From CAIKMD01 sp036501365 (GTDB lineage: Bacteria > Pseudomonadota > Alphaproteobacteria > ATCC43930 > CGMCC-115725), in assembly GCA_036501365.1 (NCBI GenBank), contig DASYAL010000074.1, positions 62,001-126,000 of the forward strand: a stretch of 64,000 nt of DNA, in the 5' to 3' direction. Shown here piece by piece: positions 49,532 through 57,806 of the stretch. Numbering within the stretch: position 1 is the stretch's first letter; each line of letters begins with the position of its first letter. The notes below the pieces were generated by a model. That model ran no database searches and was not told the DNA's origin. It saw only the letters and a program-made list of their open reading frames with translations. A program made the translations under genes and the position numbers.

Positions 49532-50565
49532 CGGACTATTTCCATCGCTGCTGAATGATCCTGGCGGCTGTTTGCGCGGGTGACGTGATCGAGGAACTGC
49601 GCGGTCGCATCGGCCCAGGTGAAGGTCAGCGCGTGGGCACGGCAGAGCTCGGGATCGATGCTCATCGCCGCCTCGACCGCATGGGCGAGATTTTCCCGGA
49701 GCGCGCCCGCACCGCTCGCGCCGATCACGTCGAGGGGCCCGGTCACCGGATAGGCGGCGACCGGCAGGCCGCTCGCCATCGCCTCGAGCAACACCAGGCC
49801 GAAGGTTTCGGAGAGGCTCGGAAAGACGAAGACGTCGGCGGCGGCGTAGAAAGCGGCGAGCGTTTCGTCGTCGACATAGCCGGTGTAGCGCGCCTCGGGA
49901 TAGCGTGCCTTGAGTCGCTTCAGGCTCGGCCCGGCGCCGACAACGTATTTCGTACCCGGCAGCTTCAGTTTCAGGAACGCGTCGACGTTCTTCTCGGGCG
50001 CGACGCGGCCGGCATAGAGATAAATCGGCCGCTTGTCGCCAAGGAAGGATTTGCCGCGCGGCCGGAACAGCTCGCCATCGACGCCGCGCGACCAATAGGC
50101 GAGATGAGCGAAGCGATGGCGGGTAAGGCGTTCCATCATCGTATCGGTCGGCACCATCACGGCGCGCGACGACCCATGAAACCGCCGCAGATAGGCATAG
50201 GCGATGCCGCCGGCGAACGGCACGCGCTCTTCGACATATTCCGGAAATGCCGTGTGATAGGCGGTGGTGAACGGAATCCCCTCGCGCCGGCAATGGCGCC
50301 AAGCGGCAAGGCCGAGCGGGCCTTCCGTGACGATGTGCACGGCATCGGCCGCGGCGGCGCGCAGTCGCCGCGCCACTTCGCGGCCGGGAAACAGCGCCAG
50401 CGGAATCTCGGGATAGGTCGGGCACGGCATGCAACGAAAACCGTCGGGCGCGATCACCTCAATGCGATGGCCGGCGCGCTCGAGGAGGCGGATGGTCTGC
50501 TGCAAGGTGCGGACGACGCCGTTGACCTGCGGCGGCCACGCATCAGTGACGAGAGCGATCTTCAT
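49528..50565 (-). CDS. GT4-family glycosyltransferase
   Basis: The 345-residue GT-B protein starts MKIALVTDAWPPQVNGVVRT, the N-terminal signature of GT4 mannosyl/glucosyltransferases, and has the C-terminal nucleotide-binding block VFVFPSLSETFGLVLLEAMASGLPV with the EX7E motif. Similar enzymes transfer mannose or glucose to lipid acceptors. The ATG at 50565 is set by homology and GAGGGC upstream. It forms an operon with the GT21-like gene, and the two probably build one glycolipid. Confidence 0.87.
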   Translation of the reverse strand: MKIALVTDAWPPQVNGVVRTLQQTIRLLERAGHRIEVIAPDGFRCMPCPTYPEIPLALFPGREVARRLRAAAADAVHIVTEGPLGLAAWRHCRREGIPFTTAYHTAFPEYVEERVPFAGGIAYAYLRRFHGSSRAVMVPTDTMMERLTRHRFAHLAYWSRGVDGELFRPRGKSFLGDKRPIYLYAGRVAPEKNVDAFLKLKLPGTKYVVGAGPSLKRLKARYPEARYTGYVDDETLAAFYAAADVFVFPSLSETFGLVLLEAMASGLPVAAYPVTGPLDVIGASGAGALRENLAHAVEAAMSIDPELCRAHALTFTWADATAQFLDHVTRANSRQDHSAAMEIVR

Positions 50566-50748
50566 CGCGCCGCTGCCCTCGGCGAAGCGGAAAGCCCGCA
50601 ACGATGATCGATCTGTTGCAGCGAGCCGATTCGTGTTTTGGCGATTGACAATGAAATGCTCTTCAATGTCCTCTCAACACCTAGCGTATTCCACGCGCAT
50701 GACCACCCTTTCCTTGTGACATTGATAACGCGGCTCGATGACAGATTG

Positions 50749-51726
50749 ATGGCGAAAGTCCGGGGCACGGCACCGCAGCCGCGCCGGGCGAGCGCCGCCA
50801 ACAATTTGGCGCGGATCGCGGCAGGCATCGCGCTGCTCGCGCTGCTCTACTACTGGCGTATCATCGATCTCGGCACGCTGCGGGTTCTCCTCGCGCGGCC
50901 CGATATTCTCGCGCTGGCGCTTGTTCTCTCGCTCGCCAATATCCCGCTCGAGGCGCTGCGCTGGCACGTCTTGTTGCGCGCGCAAGGCCTCGACCTGCGG
51001 CTCGTGCGGACAACGCGCATCCTCGCGACCAGCGTCTTCTTCGCCAACTTCCTGCCCGGTGCGGCCGGCGGCGATCTGATCCGCGGCGTTTATATCTACA
51101 AGGCGACGCAAGGCCGGCGCGCCGCGGCGATGCTTTCCATTCTCATCGACCGGCTGGTCGGGCTGGTGGCGTTCGTGCTGCTGGGTCTCGCCGCCATGCT
51201 GACGCGGCCCAATACCGCGGGCCCACTCGAACTCGCGATCGCGGCCCTGTCGGCGCTGTTCATCGCCGCTCTCGTCGCTTTGTTCGTCTATGGCCATCGC
51301 ATCGCCGGGATGCTGCAGCGCCTGCTCTCCGGACGCAGCGCCCGCCTCACGCAGATCGTCGACGACACCGGCGCGGCGCTGCGGCAATACGCCCGCGACT
51401 GGCGCAGCACCGGCCTCGCCTTCTTGCTGTCGATCATAATCGTCGCGCTCGCGACCGGGCCGATCGTGCTGATCGCCGAAGCGATGCCCTTCGCCGGACC
51501 GAGCGCGCTCGATTACGGCATCGCCGGTCTTTACGCGCTCATCGCCAACAGCGTCCCGATCACGCCCGGCGGCCTCGGCATCGGTGAAGGCGCGTTCGCC
51601 TCGGCCTGCCTGATGCTCGCGCCGCAAGCCGCGCGCGCCGCTTATGGCACGATCTTCCTCGCCTTCCGTTGCATCTACATTCTCGCGACATTGCCGGGCC
51701 TGGCTGCCTATTTGCTCGATCTCTGA
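50749..51726 (+). CDS. Lysylphosphatidylglycerol synthase TM-domain (UPF0104) membrane protein
   Basis: The protein of about 325 residues has eight or so membrane helices and the UPF0104/AglD-type signatures VFFANFLPGAAGGDLIRGVY and ANSVPITPGGLGIGEGAFAS. Such proteins act as flippases or are linked to glycolipid and lysyl-PG synthesis. Start is uncertain: 50749 is used, but in-frame TTG 50638 and ATG 50656 also exist; TTGACA at 50645-50650 may be a -35 element. It is divergent from the GT4-GT21 operon, so it may translocate that glycolipid. Confidence 0.8.
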   Translation: MAKVRGTAPQPRRASAANNLARIAAGIALLALLYYWRIIDLGTLRVLLARPDILALALVLSLANIPLEALRWHVLLRAQGLDLRLVRTTRILATSVFFANFLPGAAGGDLIRGVYIYKATQGRRAAAMLSILIDRLVGLVAFVLLGLAAMLTRPNTAGPLELAIAALSALFIAALVALFVYGHRIAGMLQRLLSGRSARLTQIVDDTGAALRQYARDWRSTGLAFLLSIIIVALATGPIVLIAEAMPFAGPSALDYGIAGLYALIANSVPITPGGLGIGEGAFASACLMLAPQAARAAYGTIFLAFRCIYILATLPGLAAYLLDL

Positions 51727-51786
51727 CCGCGGGCGCCGCGGCCGCTTAATCCGCCGCTAACCATTCGGCGGCTAGCGTGCCGCACC

Positions 51787-52335
51787 ATGGCCGTCGTCGC
51801 CCTTCGTCTGCCGCCCTTCGTCCCGCCCGTCATCGGCGTGCCGGGAGAGGCGGACGTGCCGGCGCTGATCGCACTGATCAACACACTGGTCGCCGAACAT
51901 AGTCAGCTTTTCATCCATCCGGTCGACCCTGTCAGCGGTGTCGCAACGCTGCGCGCGCATCTGGCGGCTATCGCCGGAAATGGTGCCGAGGCCGTGCTGG
52001 TGGCGCGCGACGGCGCCGAGCTCGTCGGACTCATCACCGGCACGCGGGGCAGCCACCCGGCGCGATTCGGAACCGTCGATATCGGCCTCGGCGTGCTGCG
52101 GACGCATCGCGACCGCGGCATCGGCTTTGCGCTACTGGCGGCGCTCGAATGCTGGGCGCGAGGCGTAGGTTGCCATCGCCTCCAGCTTCACGTCGTTGTC
52201 GGCAATACGCCAGCGATCGCGCTCTATCGCAAGGCAGGCTTCGACATCGAAGGCATGCTCAAGGCGACCGCCATGGTCGACGGCCATCCGCTCGACGAGC
52301 TGCAAATGGCCAAGCTGCTCGAACCCGTTGCCTGA
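51787..52335 (+). CDS. GNAT-family N-acetyltransferase
   Basis: The 182-residue protein has a GNAT fold: AVLVARDGAELVGLITGTRG in the central strands, the acetyl-CoA-binding loop RTHRDRGIGFALLAAL (R-x2-G-x-G/A), and a C-terminal LYRKAGFDIEGMLKATAMVDG, typical of RimJ/RimL-like and diamine acetyltransferases. Acceptor unknown. It has no strong ribosome-binding site. Confidence 0.85.
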   Translation: MAVVALRLPPFVPPVIGVPGEADVPALIALINTLVAEHSQLFIHPVDPVSGVATLRAHLAAIAGNGAEAVLVARDGAELVGLITGTRGSHPARFGTVDIGLGVLRTHRDRGIGFALLAALECWARGVGCHRLQLHVVVGNTPAIALYRKAGFDIEGMLKATAMVDGHPLDELQMAKLLEPVA

Positions 52336-52486
52336 ACTTTCCTGCCGGGGCGGAAAGCGCGATGCGGCAGATTTTGCCGTGCCGGCGATCGGACCTTCTC
52401 ATCTTTCGCGCCGACGCGCCGCTTTTCGCGGCTTTTCCCCTGGCATGCGCTTTGCTCTGCCGTGACGAGATACGCGGAGGTTTCCC

Positions 52487-52915
52487 ATGGTCAACAGCGT
52501 CTCATCTTCCTCGGCCGCGCTCTACGCGCAATGGCTGCAACAGCAGCAGCAACAGCAGCAAGCTGGCGATGCATCCTCGATTTTCTCGCTGTTGAGCGGC
52601 GGCGCGGCGAGCGGCGCGGCGGCCAGCACCGGCGCGAGCGGCAGCGGCAGCCTAAACCTGTCGGCCGATCTTCTCTCGATGCTGCAGGCGAGCCCGAGCG
52701 ATCCGACATCCGACGCCACGGCCGCTTCCGCAACCCAGCCGGGCCAGCAGACGATGCCGCATCACCACCACCATCATCACGCCGCTCAGACCGGCGATCA
52801 AACGAACAGCCAGGCCGCGACCGGCGCCACGACAGCGGCAACCGGAACAACCGCCGCGGCCGAGGATCAGGACACGAGCCTCGATAGCCTGCTCGCCAGC
52901 GCGCTCAACACCTGA
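52487..52915 (+). CDS. Low-complexity protein with poly-Gln and poly-His tracts
   Basis: The 142-residue protein has GGAGG well placed before ATG 52487. It begins MVNSVSSSSAALYAQWLQQ with eight consecutive Gln, then Ala/Ser/Gly-rich segments, a central tract of seven His (MPHHHHHHHAAQ), then a Thr/Ala-rich tail ending TSLDSLLASALNT. Helical blocks FSLLSG and LSADLLSMLQ alternate with disorder. No family is recognised. The His tract may bind metal ions. It lies 31 bp upstream of an iron-dependent oxygenase gene on the same strand and may be cotranscribed with it. Confidence 0.65.
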   Translation: MVNSVSSSSAALYAQWLQQQQQQQQAGDASSIFSLLSGGAASGAAASTGASGSGSLNLSADLLSMLQASPSDPTSDATAASATQPGQQTMPHHHHHHHAAQTGDQTNSQAATGATTAATGTTAAAEDQDTSLDSLLASALNT

Positions 52916-52946
52916 CCGCACGATCACCGCGTAGGAGATCGACGCG

Positions 52947-54089
52947 ATGAACCCGACCATGGCGGTCCAGAGCGGCCTGACGCTCGGCGATCCGGTTCCG
53001 TGGTTCAGCGCGCGCAGCATTTCCGGCGGCGAGCTTCACCTGCATGTCAATGCGGGGCGCTGGATCGTGGTGTCGTTCTTTCCGGAAATCGCTTCGCCGC
53101 GGGCGCAACAGGAATTCGGCGCCCTGGTCGCGCAGATTGCGCAGGCCAGCGAGGACAAGCTGATCGCCTATGTGGTGCTGGGCGCGCCCACCGGCGATCT
53201 CGCCGTGTTGCTGCCGGCGCCGGTGCCGGTGTTGCGGCTGGTCGCCGATTACGACGGCGCGATCGCGCGGCTTTACCGGACGCAAGACCAGTCATGCAGC
53301 TTCGTGCTCGATCCGATGTTGCGCGCCGTGGCGATCGTCCCGCGCGACCACTCCGGCAGCCATGCCGCAACGCTCGGCCAGGTCCTTCGCGGCCTGCCCG
53401 ATGTCGAGAACGCGGCGGGCGTGCCGCTGACCGCCCCGGCGCTGATCGTGCCGCGGGTCTTCGATTTCGAGCTTTGCGACTTCCTCGTCCGGCTTTACGA
53501 CAAGATGGGCGGCGATGATTCGGGCTTCCTTCTCGACAGCGAGGGCAAGACGGGCACCGTCGTCGATTATCGCCTGAAGCGGCGGCGCGATCTGCTGATC
53601 GTCGTCCCGGAGCTGCGCGAGCGCATCCGCAACCAGCTCGTGCGGCGTCTACTGCCCGCGATCGAACGCTATTTCCAGTTCGCGGCGACGCGCATGGATC
53701 GCTATCTCGTCTCCTGCTACGACAGCACCGAGGGCGGTTATTTCAATCGCCATCGCGACAACCTCAACGCCGGCGCCGAGCACCGCCGTTTCGCGGTCTC
53801 GATCAATCTCAACCGCGACTATGACGGCTGCGATCTCATCTTTCCGGAATTCGGCCGCCGCACCTATCGCGCACCGGTCGCGGGCGCAGTGGTCTTCTCT
53901 TGCGGTGCGCTGCACGAGGTGACACCGATCACGCGCGGCCGGCGTTACGCTTTCCTGCCGTTCCTCTACAACGAGGGCGACGCGGCGCGGCGTCTCGCCA
54001 ACAATGCGCGCATCGCCGCCGGCTCGGCCCGCTATTCGGGCGGCGACGATCTCCTCTATCCGGAGCAGCCAGCGACCGCCGCCGAGTGA
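52947..54089 (+). CDS. Redoxin-like domain fused to a 2OG-Fe(II) oxygenase (prolyl-hydroxylase-type)
   Basis: The 380-residue protein has two domains. Residues 1-150 resemble a peroxiredoxin/AhpC fold (GDPVPWFSARSISGGELHL, SFFPEIASPRAQQEFGALVAQ) but lack the peroxidatic Cys. Residues 165-345 form a double-stranded beta-helix dioxygenase with iron ligands His269 and Asp271 (FNRHRDN) and His323 (GALHEV) and the 2-oxoglutarate-binding Arg near 332 (RGRRYAF). Members hydroxylate proline, other residues or small molecules. It follows the poly-Gln/His protein and may be coupled to it. Confidence 0.83.
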   Translation: MNPTMAVQSGLTLGDPVPWFSARSISGGELHLHVNAGRWIVVSFFPEIASPRAQQEFGALVAQIAQASEDKLIAYVVLGAPTGDLAVLLPAPVPVLRLVADYDGAIARLYRTQDQSCSFVLDPMLRAVAIVPRDHSGSHAATLGQVLRGLPDVENAAGVPLTAPALIVPRVFDFELCDFLVRLYDKMGGDDSGFLLDSEGKTGTVVDYRLKRRRDLLIVVPELRERIRNQLVRRLLPAIERYFQFAATRMDRYLVSCYDSTEGGYFNRHRDNLNAGAEHRRFAVSINLNRDYDGCDLIFPEFGRRTYRAPVAGAVVFSCGALHEVTPITRGRRYAFLPFLYNEGDAARRLANNARIAAGSARYSGGDDLLYPEQPATAAE

Positions 54090-54120
54090 AGCCGCTCAAG
54101 AGCCATGCTATAATCCCGCG

Positions 54121-54270
54121 ATGGCGGCATGCCTTCGTGCCTTCCTTCGCACCCTCACGCTGCTGACGCTGGTTTTATCGCTGGTGACGTGCGAGACGCA
54201 TGGCACGGCTGCCGGCGGCGGTTCCGATAGCGGCGGCGGCGGCCGCATCAAGCTCGACTGGCCGTTCTAG
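54121..54270 (+). CDS. Small putative lipoprotein (49 aa)
   Basis: The 49-residue protein has a hydrophobic signal (LTLLTLVLSLVTC) ending in a Cys that could be the lipidation site, followed by a Gly/Ser-rich stretch (GGGSDSGGGGRIKLDWPF). The Cys is preceded by LVT, a loose lipobox. It lies 31 bp after the oxygenase gene and may form the end of the same transcript. No homology is recognised. Confidence 0.45.
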   Translation: MAACLRAFLRTLTLLTLVLSLVTCETHGTAAGGGSDSGGGGRIKLDWPF

Positions 54271-54304
54271 AGAACTCGGTTGGCTCTGCCATCGAAGAGC
54301 AGCA

Positions 54305-54706
54305 TCAATACTTGATGCCCTGCCAGGTGTGTTCCGGTTCGGAGATGTCGAAGATCACCCCGTGCGGGTCGCAATATTTGGTCTCGAGCGCCTGGCCGGC
54401 CGTCGCCTTGGCGTGAAAGACGCCGCCATTCGCCTTGATACGCTCGTCCATCGCCGCGTATTCCTGCGGATCGTCGATCACGAAGCCGATGTGGTCGATG
54501 CCGATAACGGCATTGCCCTGATCTTTCCCGGCATAGCGGTCGGGCCGGTATTTGAGCAGCGTCACGTTCATCACCCCGTCCGAGAGGCTGACCGCGTTCT
54601 CGCTCTCGCTGTGCTTCGTGAAGCCGAAGACCTTTTCGTAGAATTCGGTCTCGCGCTTGAGGTCGGGCACGGTAAGCGCGATGTGGCGAAGCTTCGCAGT
54701 AGCCAT
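54305..54706 (-). CDS. VOC-family (glyoxalase/bleomycin-resistance) protein
   Basis: The 133-residue protein has the VOC repeat: LRHIALTVPDLKRETEFYEKVFGF, DHIGFVIDDPQEYAAM and DPHGVIFDISEPEHTW, with His8, Glu-type metal-ligand positions. Such proteins are metal-dependent dioxygenases, isomerases or lyases. AAGGAGG precedes the start. A terminator hairpin separates it from the upstream GST gene. Confidence 0.88.
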   Translation of the reverse strand: MATAKLRHIALTVPDLKRETEFYEKVFGFTKHSESENAVSLSDGVMNVTLLKYRPDRYAGKDQGNAVIGIDHIGFVIDDPQEYAAMDERIKANGGVFHAKATAGQALETKYCDPHGVIFDISEPEHTWQGIKY

Positions 54707-54721
54707 GTTTCCTCCTTGACG

Positions 54722-54746
54722 AAAAGGCCGCCTCGCGGCGGCCTTT
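54722..54746 (-). terminator. Terminator-like hairpin between GST and VOC genes
   Basis: On the minus strand AAAGGCCGCC and GGCGGCCTTT (54723-54746) form a perfect 10-bp stem with a GCGA loop and a run of four U. It ends 16 bp before the VOC start, so it could terminate the GST transcript or attenuate read-through into the VOC gene. Confidence 0.6.
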
Positions 54747-54758
54747 CACTCTTTCCGA

Positions 54759-55451
54759 TTACTCCGCCGCGACTTTGGCGGTATCGACGAATTGCGACAG
54801 CCAGGATTTGCGGCGCTTCAGGCCCTCGCGATACATCGCCTCGAAGTCGGCCGCGGGGAACGAATGCACCGAGGGCCGCGCCAGGAGCGCCTTCGCCCAG
54901 GCCTCGACGCGGGGGAACTTTTCGATCTGGCCGACCTTGCGCACGCGGTCGAGATAGTAGTAGCGCTGCAGGAACGGCGCGTAGCTGGCATCGACCAGCG
55001 AGAACTTGGCGCCATTGAAGAACGGCCCGCCGCCCTGCTTCTCGATCGCCTTTTCCAGCCGCTCGAAAGCCACCGGGATCTTTTCGGCGGCCTTGTTGTA
55101 GCCCTCCTCGTTCGGAGCATAGCCGGCGCCGGTCACGCTTTCGGCGAAGGTCGGGACGTAATCGGTCCAGGCACGGTTGATCGCGCGCTCGATCGGGTCT
55201 TCGGGATGAAGCCGCGGCGCAATGGTCTCGTCGAGATATTCGGCGATGGCATTCGATTCGAAGAGCGAGATCTTGTCGTCGATGCGCAGCACCGGCACCT
55301 TCTTGTGCGGCGAGATCGCGAGGAACCAGTCGGGCCGGTTGTCGGGCTCGATGTGGCGGAATTCGAAATCGGTCTTCTTCTCGCGCAGCACGATCGCCGC
55401 GCGCTGCACCCAGGGGCAGGTCTTGAAGCTGACCAAGAGATATTTCGTCAC
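54759..55451 (-). CDS. Glutathione S-transferase, Cys-type (omega-like)
   Basis: The 230-residue protein starts MTKYLLVSFKTCPWVQRAAI, a thioredoxin-like GST N-domain with a catalytic Cys in CPWVQ, as in omega and Ure2-like GSTs. A helical C-domain ends with VDTAKVAAE. GTG 55451 is the preferred start because GGGAGGG lies 7 bp upstream; ATG 55466 is an alternative. A second GST lies directly upstream on the same strand. Confidence 0.87.
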   Translation of the reverse strand: MTKYLLVSFKTCPWVQRAAIVLREKKTDFEFRHIEPDNRPDWFLAISPHKKVPVLRIDDKISLFESNAIAEYLDETIAPRLHPEDPIERAINRAWTDYVPTFAESVTGAGYAPNEEGYNKAAEKIPVAFERLEKAIEKQGGGPFFNGAKFSLVDASYAPFLQRYYYLDRVRKVGQIEKFPRVEAWAKALLARPSVHSFPAADFEAMYREGLKRRKSWLSQFVDTAKVAAE

Positions 55452-55526
55452 GAAAGGCCCTCCCATTGGCTGATCTGATGGGATGATGGCACGGCTCGCA
55501 GAGCGGCGCAAACCGCCGTCCCTGCG

Positions 55527-56138
55527 TTATTTGAGGATGCCCTCCGCGCGCATCGCCTCCTGCACCTTGGGCCGAGCGCGCACCCGCTCCATGAAGGCGT
55601 GGACGTTGGGATAGGGCGTCAGATCGAATTTCACGATCCGCGCCCAATTCGTCACGGTGAAAAGATAGCCGTCGGCGACAGTGAACTGCTCGCCCATGAG
55701 ATAGGATTTGCCGGCGAGCTTCTCGTCGACGAAAGCGTATTTCTTGGCGAGCGTCTCGCGCACCGTCTGCTTGTACTCCTCGGGTACGGTCGGGCTGAAA
55801 AGCGGCGAGTAGCTTTTATGCAGCTCCGAGGTGATGAAGTTGAGCCATTCCATCAGGTGATAGCGCGCGATCGTCCCGGCCGCGGGGGCGAGGCCCGAGC
55901 CCGGTTTCTGATCGGCGATCCATTGCACGATCGCCGGGCCTTCGGTCAGCACCTCGCCATTGTCCAGCACCAGGACGGGCACCATGCCCTTGGGATTGTC
56001 CTTGCGGATATCGCCGCCCGATTTGGTCTGCTTGCTGCGGAGATCGGTCTGCTCGAGGGTGAAATCGAGCCCCGCCTCGCGCAGCGCGATATGCGGCGAG
56101 AGCGAGCAGGCGCCGGGCGCGAAATAAAGCTTCAGCAT
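55527..56138 (-). CDS. gstA: Glutathione S-transferase, beta class (GstA)
   Basis: The 203-residue protein matches the beta-class GST: MLKLYFAPGACSLSPHIALREAGL with the Cys at residue 11 that forms a mixed disulfide with glutathione, NPKGMVPVLVLDNGEVLTEGPAIVQWIAD, and the YLMGEQFTVADGYLFTVTNW C-domain. It conjugates glutathione to electrophiles and binds hydrophobic toxins. It lies 16 bp downstream of a solute-binding-like gene and 75 bp upstream of another GST. Confidence 0.9.
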   Translation of the reverse strand: MLKLYFAPGACSLSPHIALREAGLDFTLEQTDLRSKQTKSGGDIRKDNPKGMVPVLVLDNGEVLTEGPAIVQWIADQKPGSGLAPAAGTIARYHLMEWLNFITSELHKSYSPLFSPTVPEEYKQTVRETLAKKYAFVDEKLAGKSYLMGEQFTVADGYLFTVTNWARIVKFDLTPYPNVHAFMERVRARPKVQEAMRAEGILK

Positions 56139-56154
56139 CGTCGATTCTCCCTCG

Positions 56155-57051
56155 TCAGGGTTTCAGCGCGCGGGTCGTGTCGTCGAACAGCTCTTCGACG
56201 GAGAAGCGCCGCGGGATCAGCTTCTGCTTCACCGCATAATCGATGATGCGCTCGAGCGAAGTACGGCAGGCGTCGATGCCGAAGCGAATCGCCGAAGCGA
56301 GCTCCGTCCCCGGCTGCACGCCCTGCTTCGCGCTCGCGACCAGCATGCGGAAGACTTCGCGCACGACATCCGGCCGCTCTTTGGAGATCGACTGGCGCAC
56401 GACGTACATGTGGTTGATCGGCACGCCGCCGTTCTTCTCGGCCCAGCGCTTGTTCGCGGCCTCGTGATCGGCGACGAGGTATTTAAGGCGCGGATCGGGC
56501 AGCGAGTCGCCGACGATGGCGGCGACGGTCTCGCCCTCCAGCACCATCTTCGGGATGCTCTTGTCGTCTGGGACGCGTACGACCATGCCCGGCGGGTCCT
56601 GATATTCGGCGAGATGCGGATCCTCGGTCGTCACCCAAGTGATGCCGTTGACGTCGACGCCGTAATTCTCCTGGAGGATGCCGCGCACCCAGGCGCCGGT
56701 GGTCTGGGTATAGGCGCGCACGCCGACCTTCTTGCCGGCGATATCCTTGGGCGCCATCGGCCCACGCTCGCCGTCATAGGCGATGGTCTGGAGCTGGCCG
56801 CGCGAGACCGCGACCGCCGGAATCAGCACATAGGGCTTGCCGTAGGTCTTGGCCTGAAGGAACGTGACGATCGCCAGCTCGCTGACATCGTATTTCGCCT
56901 CGCGCACCACCTGCTTGAAGTGCTGGTTCGCGACTTTCACGTCGGCGAAATCGAACGACACCAGCGGCGAGCTGATCTTGCCGCTCTTCAAAGGCTGGGT
57001 GTTCGGATAATTGCCCGTCATCAGGCTGAGCTTCATCGGCGCGTCGGCCAT
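56155..57051 (-). CDS. Periplasmic-binding-fold protein, 4,5-dihydroxyphthalate-decarboxylase-like
   Basis: The 298-residue protein starts MADAPMKLSLMTGNYPNTQP without a signal peptide and has a type II periplasmic-binding fold: YDVSELAIVTFLQAKTYGKPYVLIPAV, KDIAGKKVGVRAYTQTTGAWVRGIL. This matches the 4,5-dihydroxyphthalate decarboxylase family, cytosolic enzymes related to binding proteins. It may act on an aromatic or carboxylic acid, or be a binding protein relative. It lies upstream of gstA on the same strand. Confidence 0.75.
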   Translation of the reverse strand: MADAPMKLSLMTGNYPNTQPLKSGKISSPLVSFDFADVKVANQHFKQVVREAKYDVSELAIVTFLQAKTYGKPYVLIPAVAVSRGQLQTIAYDGERGPMAPKDIAGKKVGVRAYTQTTGAWVRGILQENYGVDVNGITWVTTEDPHLAEYQDPPGMVVRVPDDKSIPKMVLEGETVAAIVGDSLPDPRLKYLVADHEAANKRWAEKNGGVPINHMYVVRQSISKERPDVVREVFRMLVASAKQGVQPGTELASAIRFGIDACRTSLERIIDYAVKQKLIPRRFSVEELFDDTTRALKP

Positions 57052-57129
57052 GCTTCCCTCCGGTTTGTTGCGGCGGAAAATACAGGCCGCGACACGCGAG
57101 GGGAAGCGAGCCTGCCGCCTGCCCAGGCG

Positions 57130-57651
57130 CTAGGCGCGGTGCCTGTTCTCGTGCTCCAAGAGCCAGCGCTTGCGCGCCAGGCCGCTGCCGAAGCCGGTCA
57201 GCGAGGCATCGGCGCCGATCACGCGATGACAGGGAACGACGATTGGAATGGGGTTGGCGCCGTTGGCGAGGCCCACCGCGCGCGAGGCCGTCGGCCGGCC
57301 GATCCGCGCGGCCAGGCCGCCGTAGCTGAGGGTCTGCCCGGCCGGGATGCGGCGGAGCGCGTCCCAGACTAGGCGCTGGAAATCCGTGCCGTTGGTCGCG
57401 ACCGGCAGGTCGGCGACGGCATCGAGCTCGCCGGCGAAATAGGCCTGCAGCGCGCGCCGCGCCGGCGCCGCCCGCTTCCCTTCGTGCAGCGCCGCTGCAT
57501 CCGCGCCGTAGTAGCGCCGCAGCAGCTTGCTGAGCCGCGATGCATGGTCTTCCCATTCCAGCGCGCGCAGGCGCTGCGCCTCGTCGCTGACGATCAGCAG
57601 CGGGCCGATCGGCGTATCAAGACGATCGAGAGAGAAAGCTTGTTCGGACAT
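57130..57651 (-). CDS. ogt: Methylated-DNA--protein-cysteine S-methyltransferase
   Basis: The 173-residue enzyme removes O6-alkyl groups from guanine to its Cys, a suicide reaction. It has an N-terminal beta domain and the C-terminal DNA-binding domain with FQRLVWDALRRIPAGQTLSYG, ASRAVGLANGANP and the active-site PCHRVIG. It is divergent from an Ada-AlkA fusion gene, with an inverted repeat between, so both are probably part of one adaptive response. Confidence 0.95.
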   Translation of the reverse strand: MSEQAFSLDRLDTPIGPLLIVSDEAQRLRALEWEDHASRLSKLLRRYYGADAAALHEGKRAAPARRALQAYFAGELDAVADLPVATNGTDFQRLVWDALRRIPAGQTLSYGGLAARIGRPTASRAVGLANGANPIPIVVPCHRVIGADASLTGFGSGLARKRWLLEHENRHRA

Positions 57652-57714
57652 GGCCTCTTCGCTCCTTGGGTTCGGGAGCGAGATATGGTCTCGGCTCCGG
57701 CCGTCCGCTGGCGC

Positions 57715-57766
57715 TTTCCGGACATCGACAATGCGCCAAACCGAGACTTTTGACGATGTCCGAAAA
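57715..57766. promoter_or_regulatory. Inverted-repeat operator between ogt and Ada-AlkA
   Basis: TTTCCGGACATCG (57715-57727) and CGATGTCCGAAAA (57754-57766) are inverted copies matching at 12 of 13 positions, in the 155-bp gap between divergent ogt and the Ada-AlkA gene. AAAGCGC, close to the AAAGCGCA Ada box, lies on the minus strand at 57711-57717 (toward ogt). The Ada-type HTH of the neighbouring protein is the likely binder. Confidence 0.55.
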
Positions 57767-57806
57767 CCGCTAGACGAATCCGCCCTGCCGGCCCATCTAG
57801 GGAGCC

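Noticed and set aside
52540..52790. CAG-type and CAC/CAT-type tracts as mobile or CRISPR-like repeats
   Set aside because: They are in-frame codon runs (poly-Gln and poly-His) in one gene, without spacers or dyad structure.
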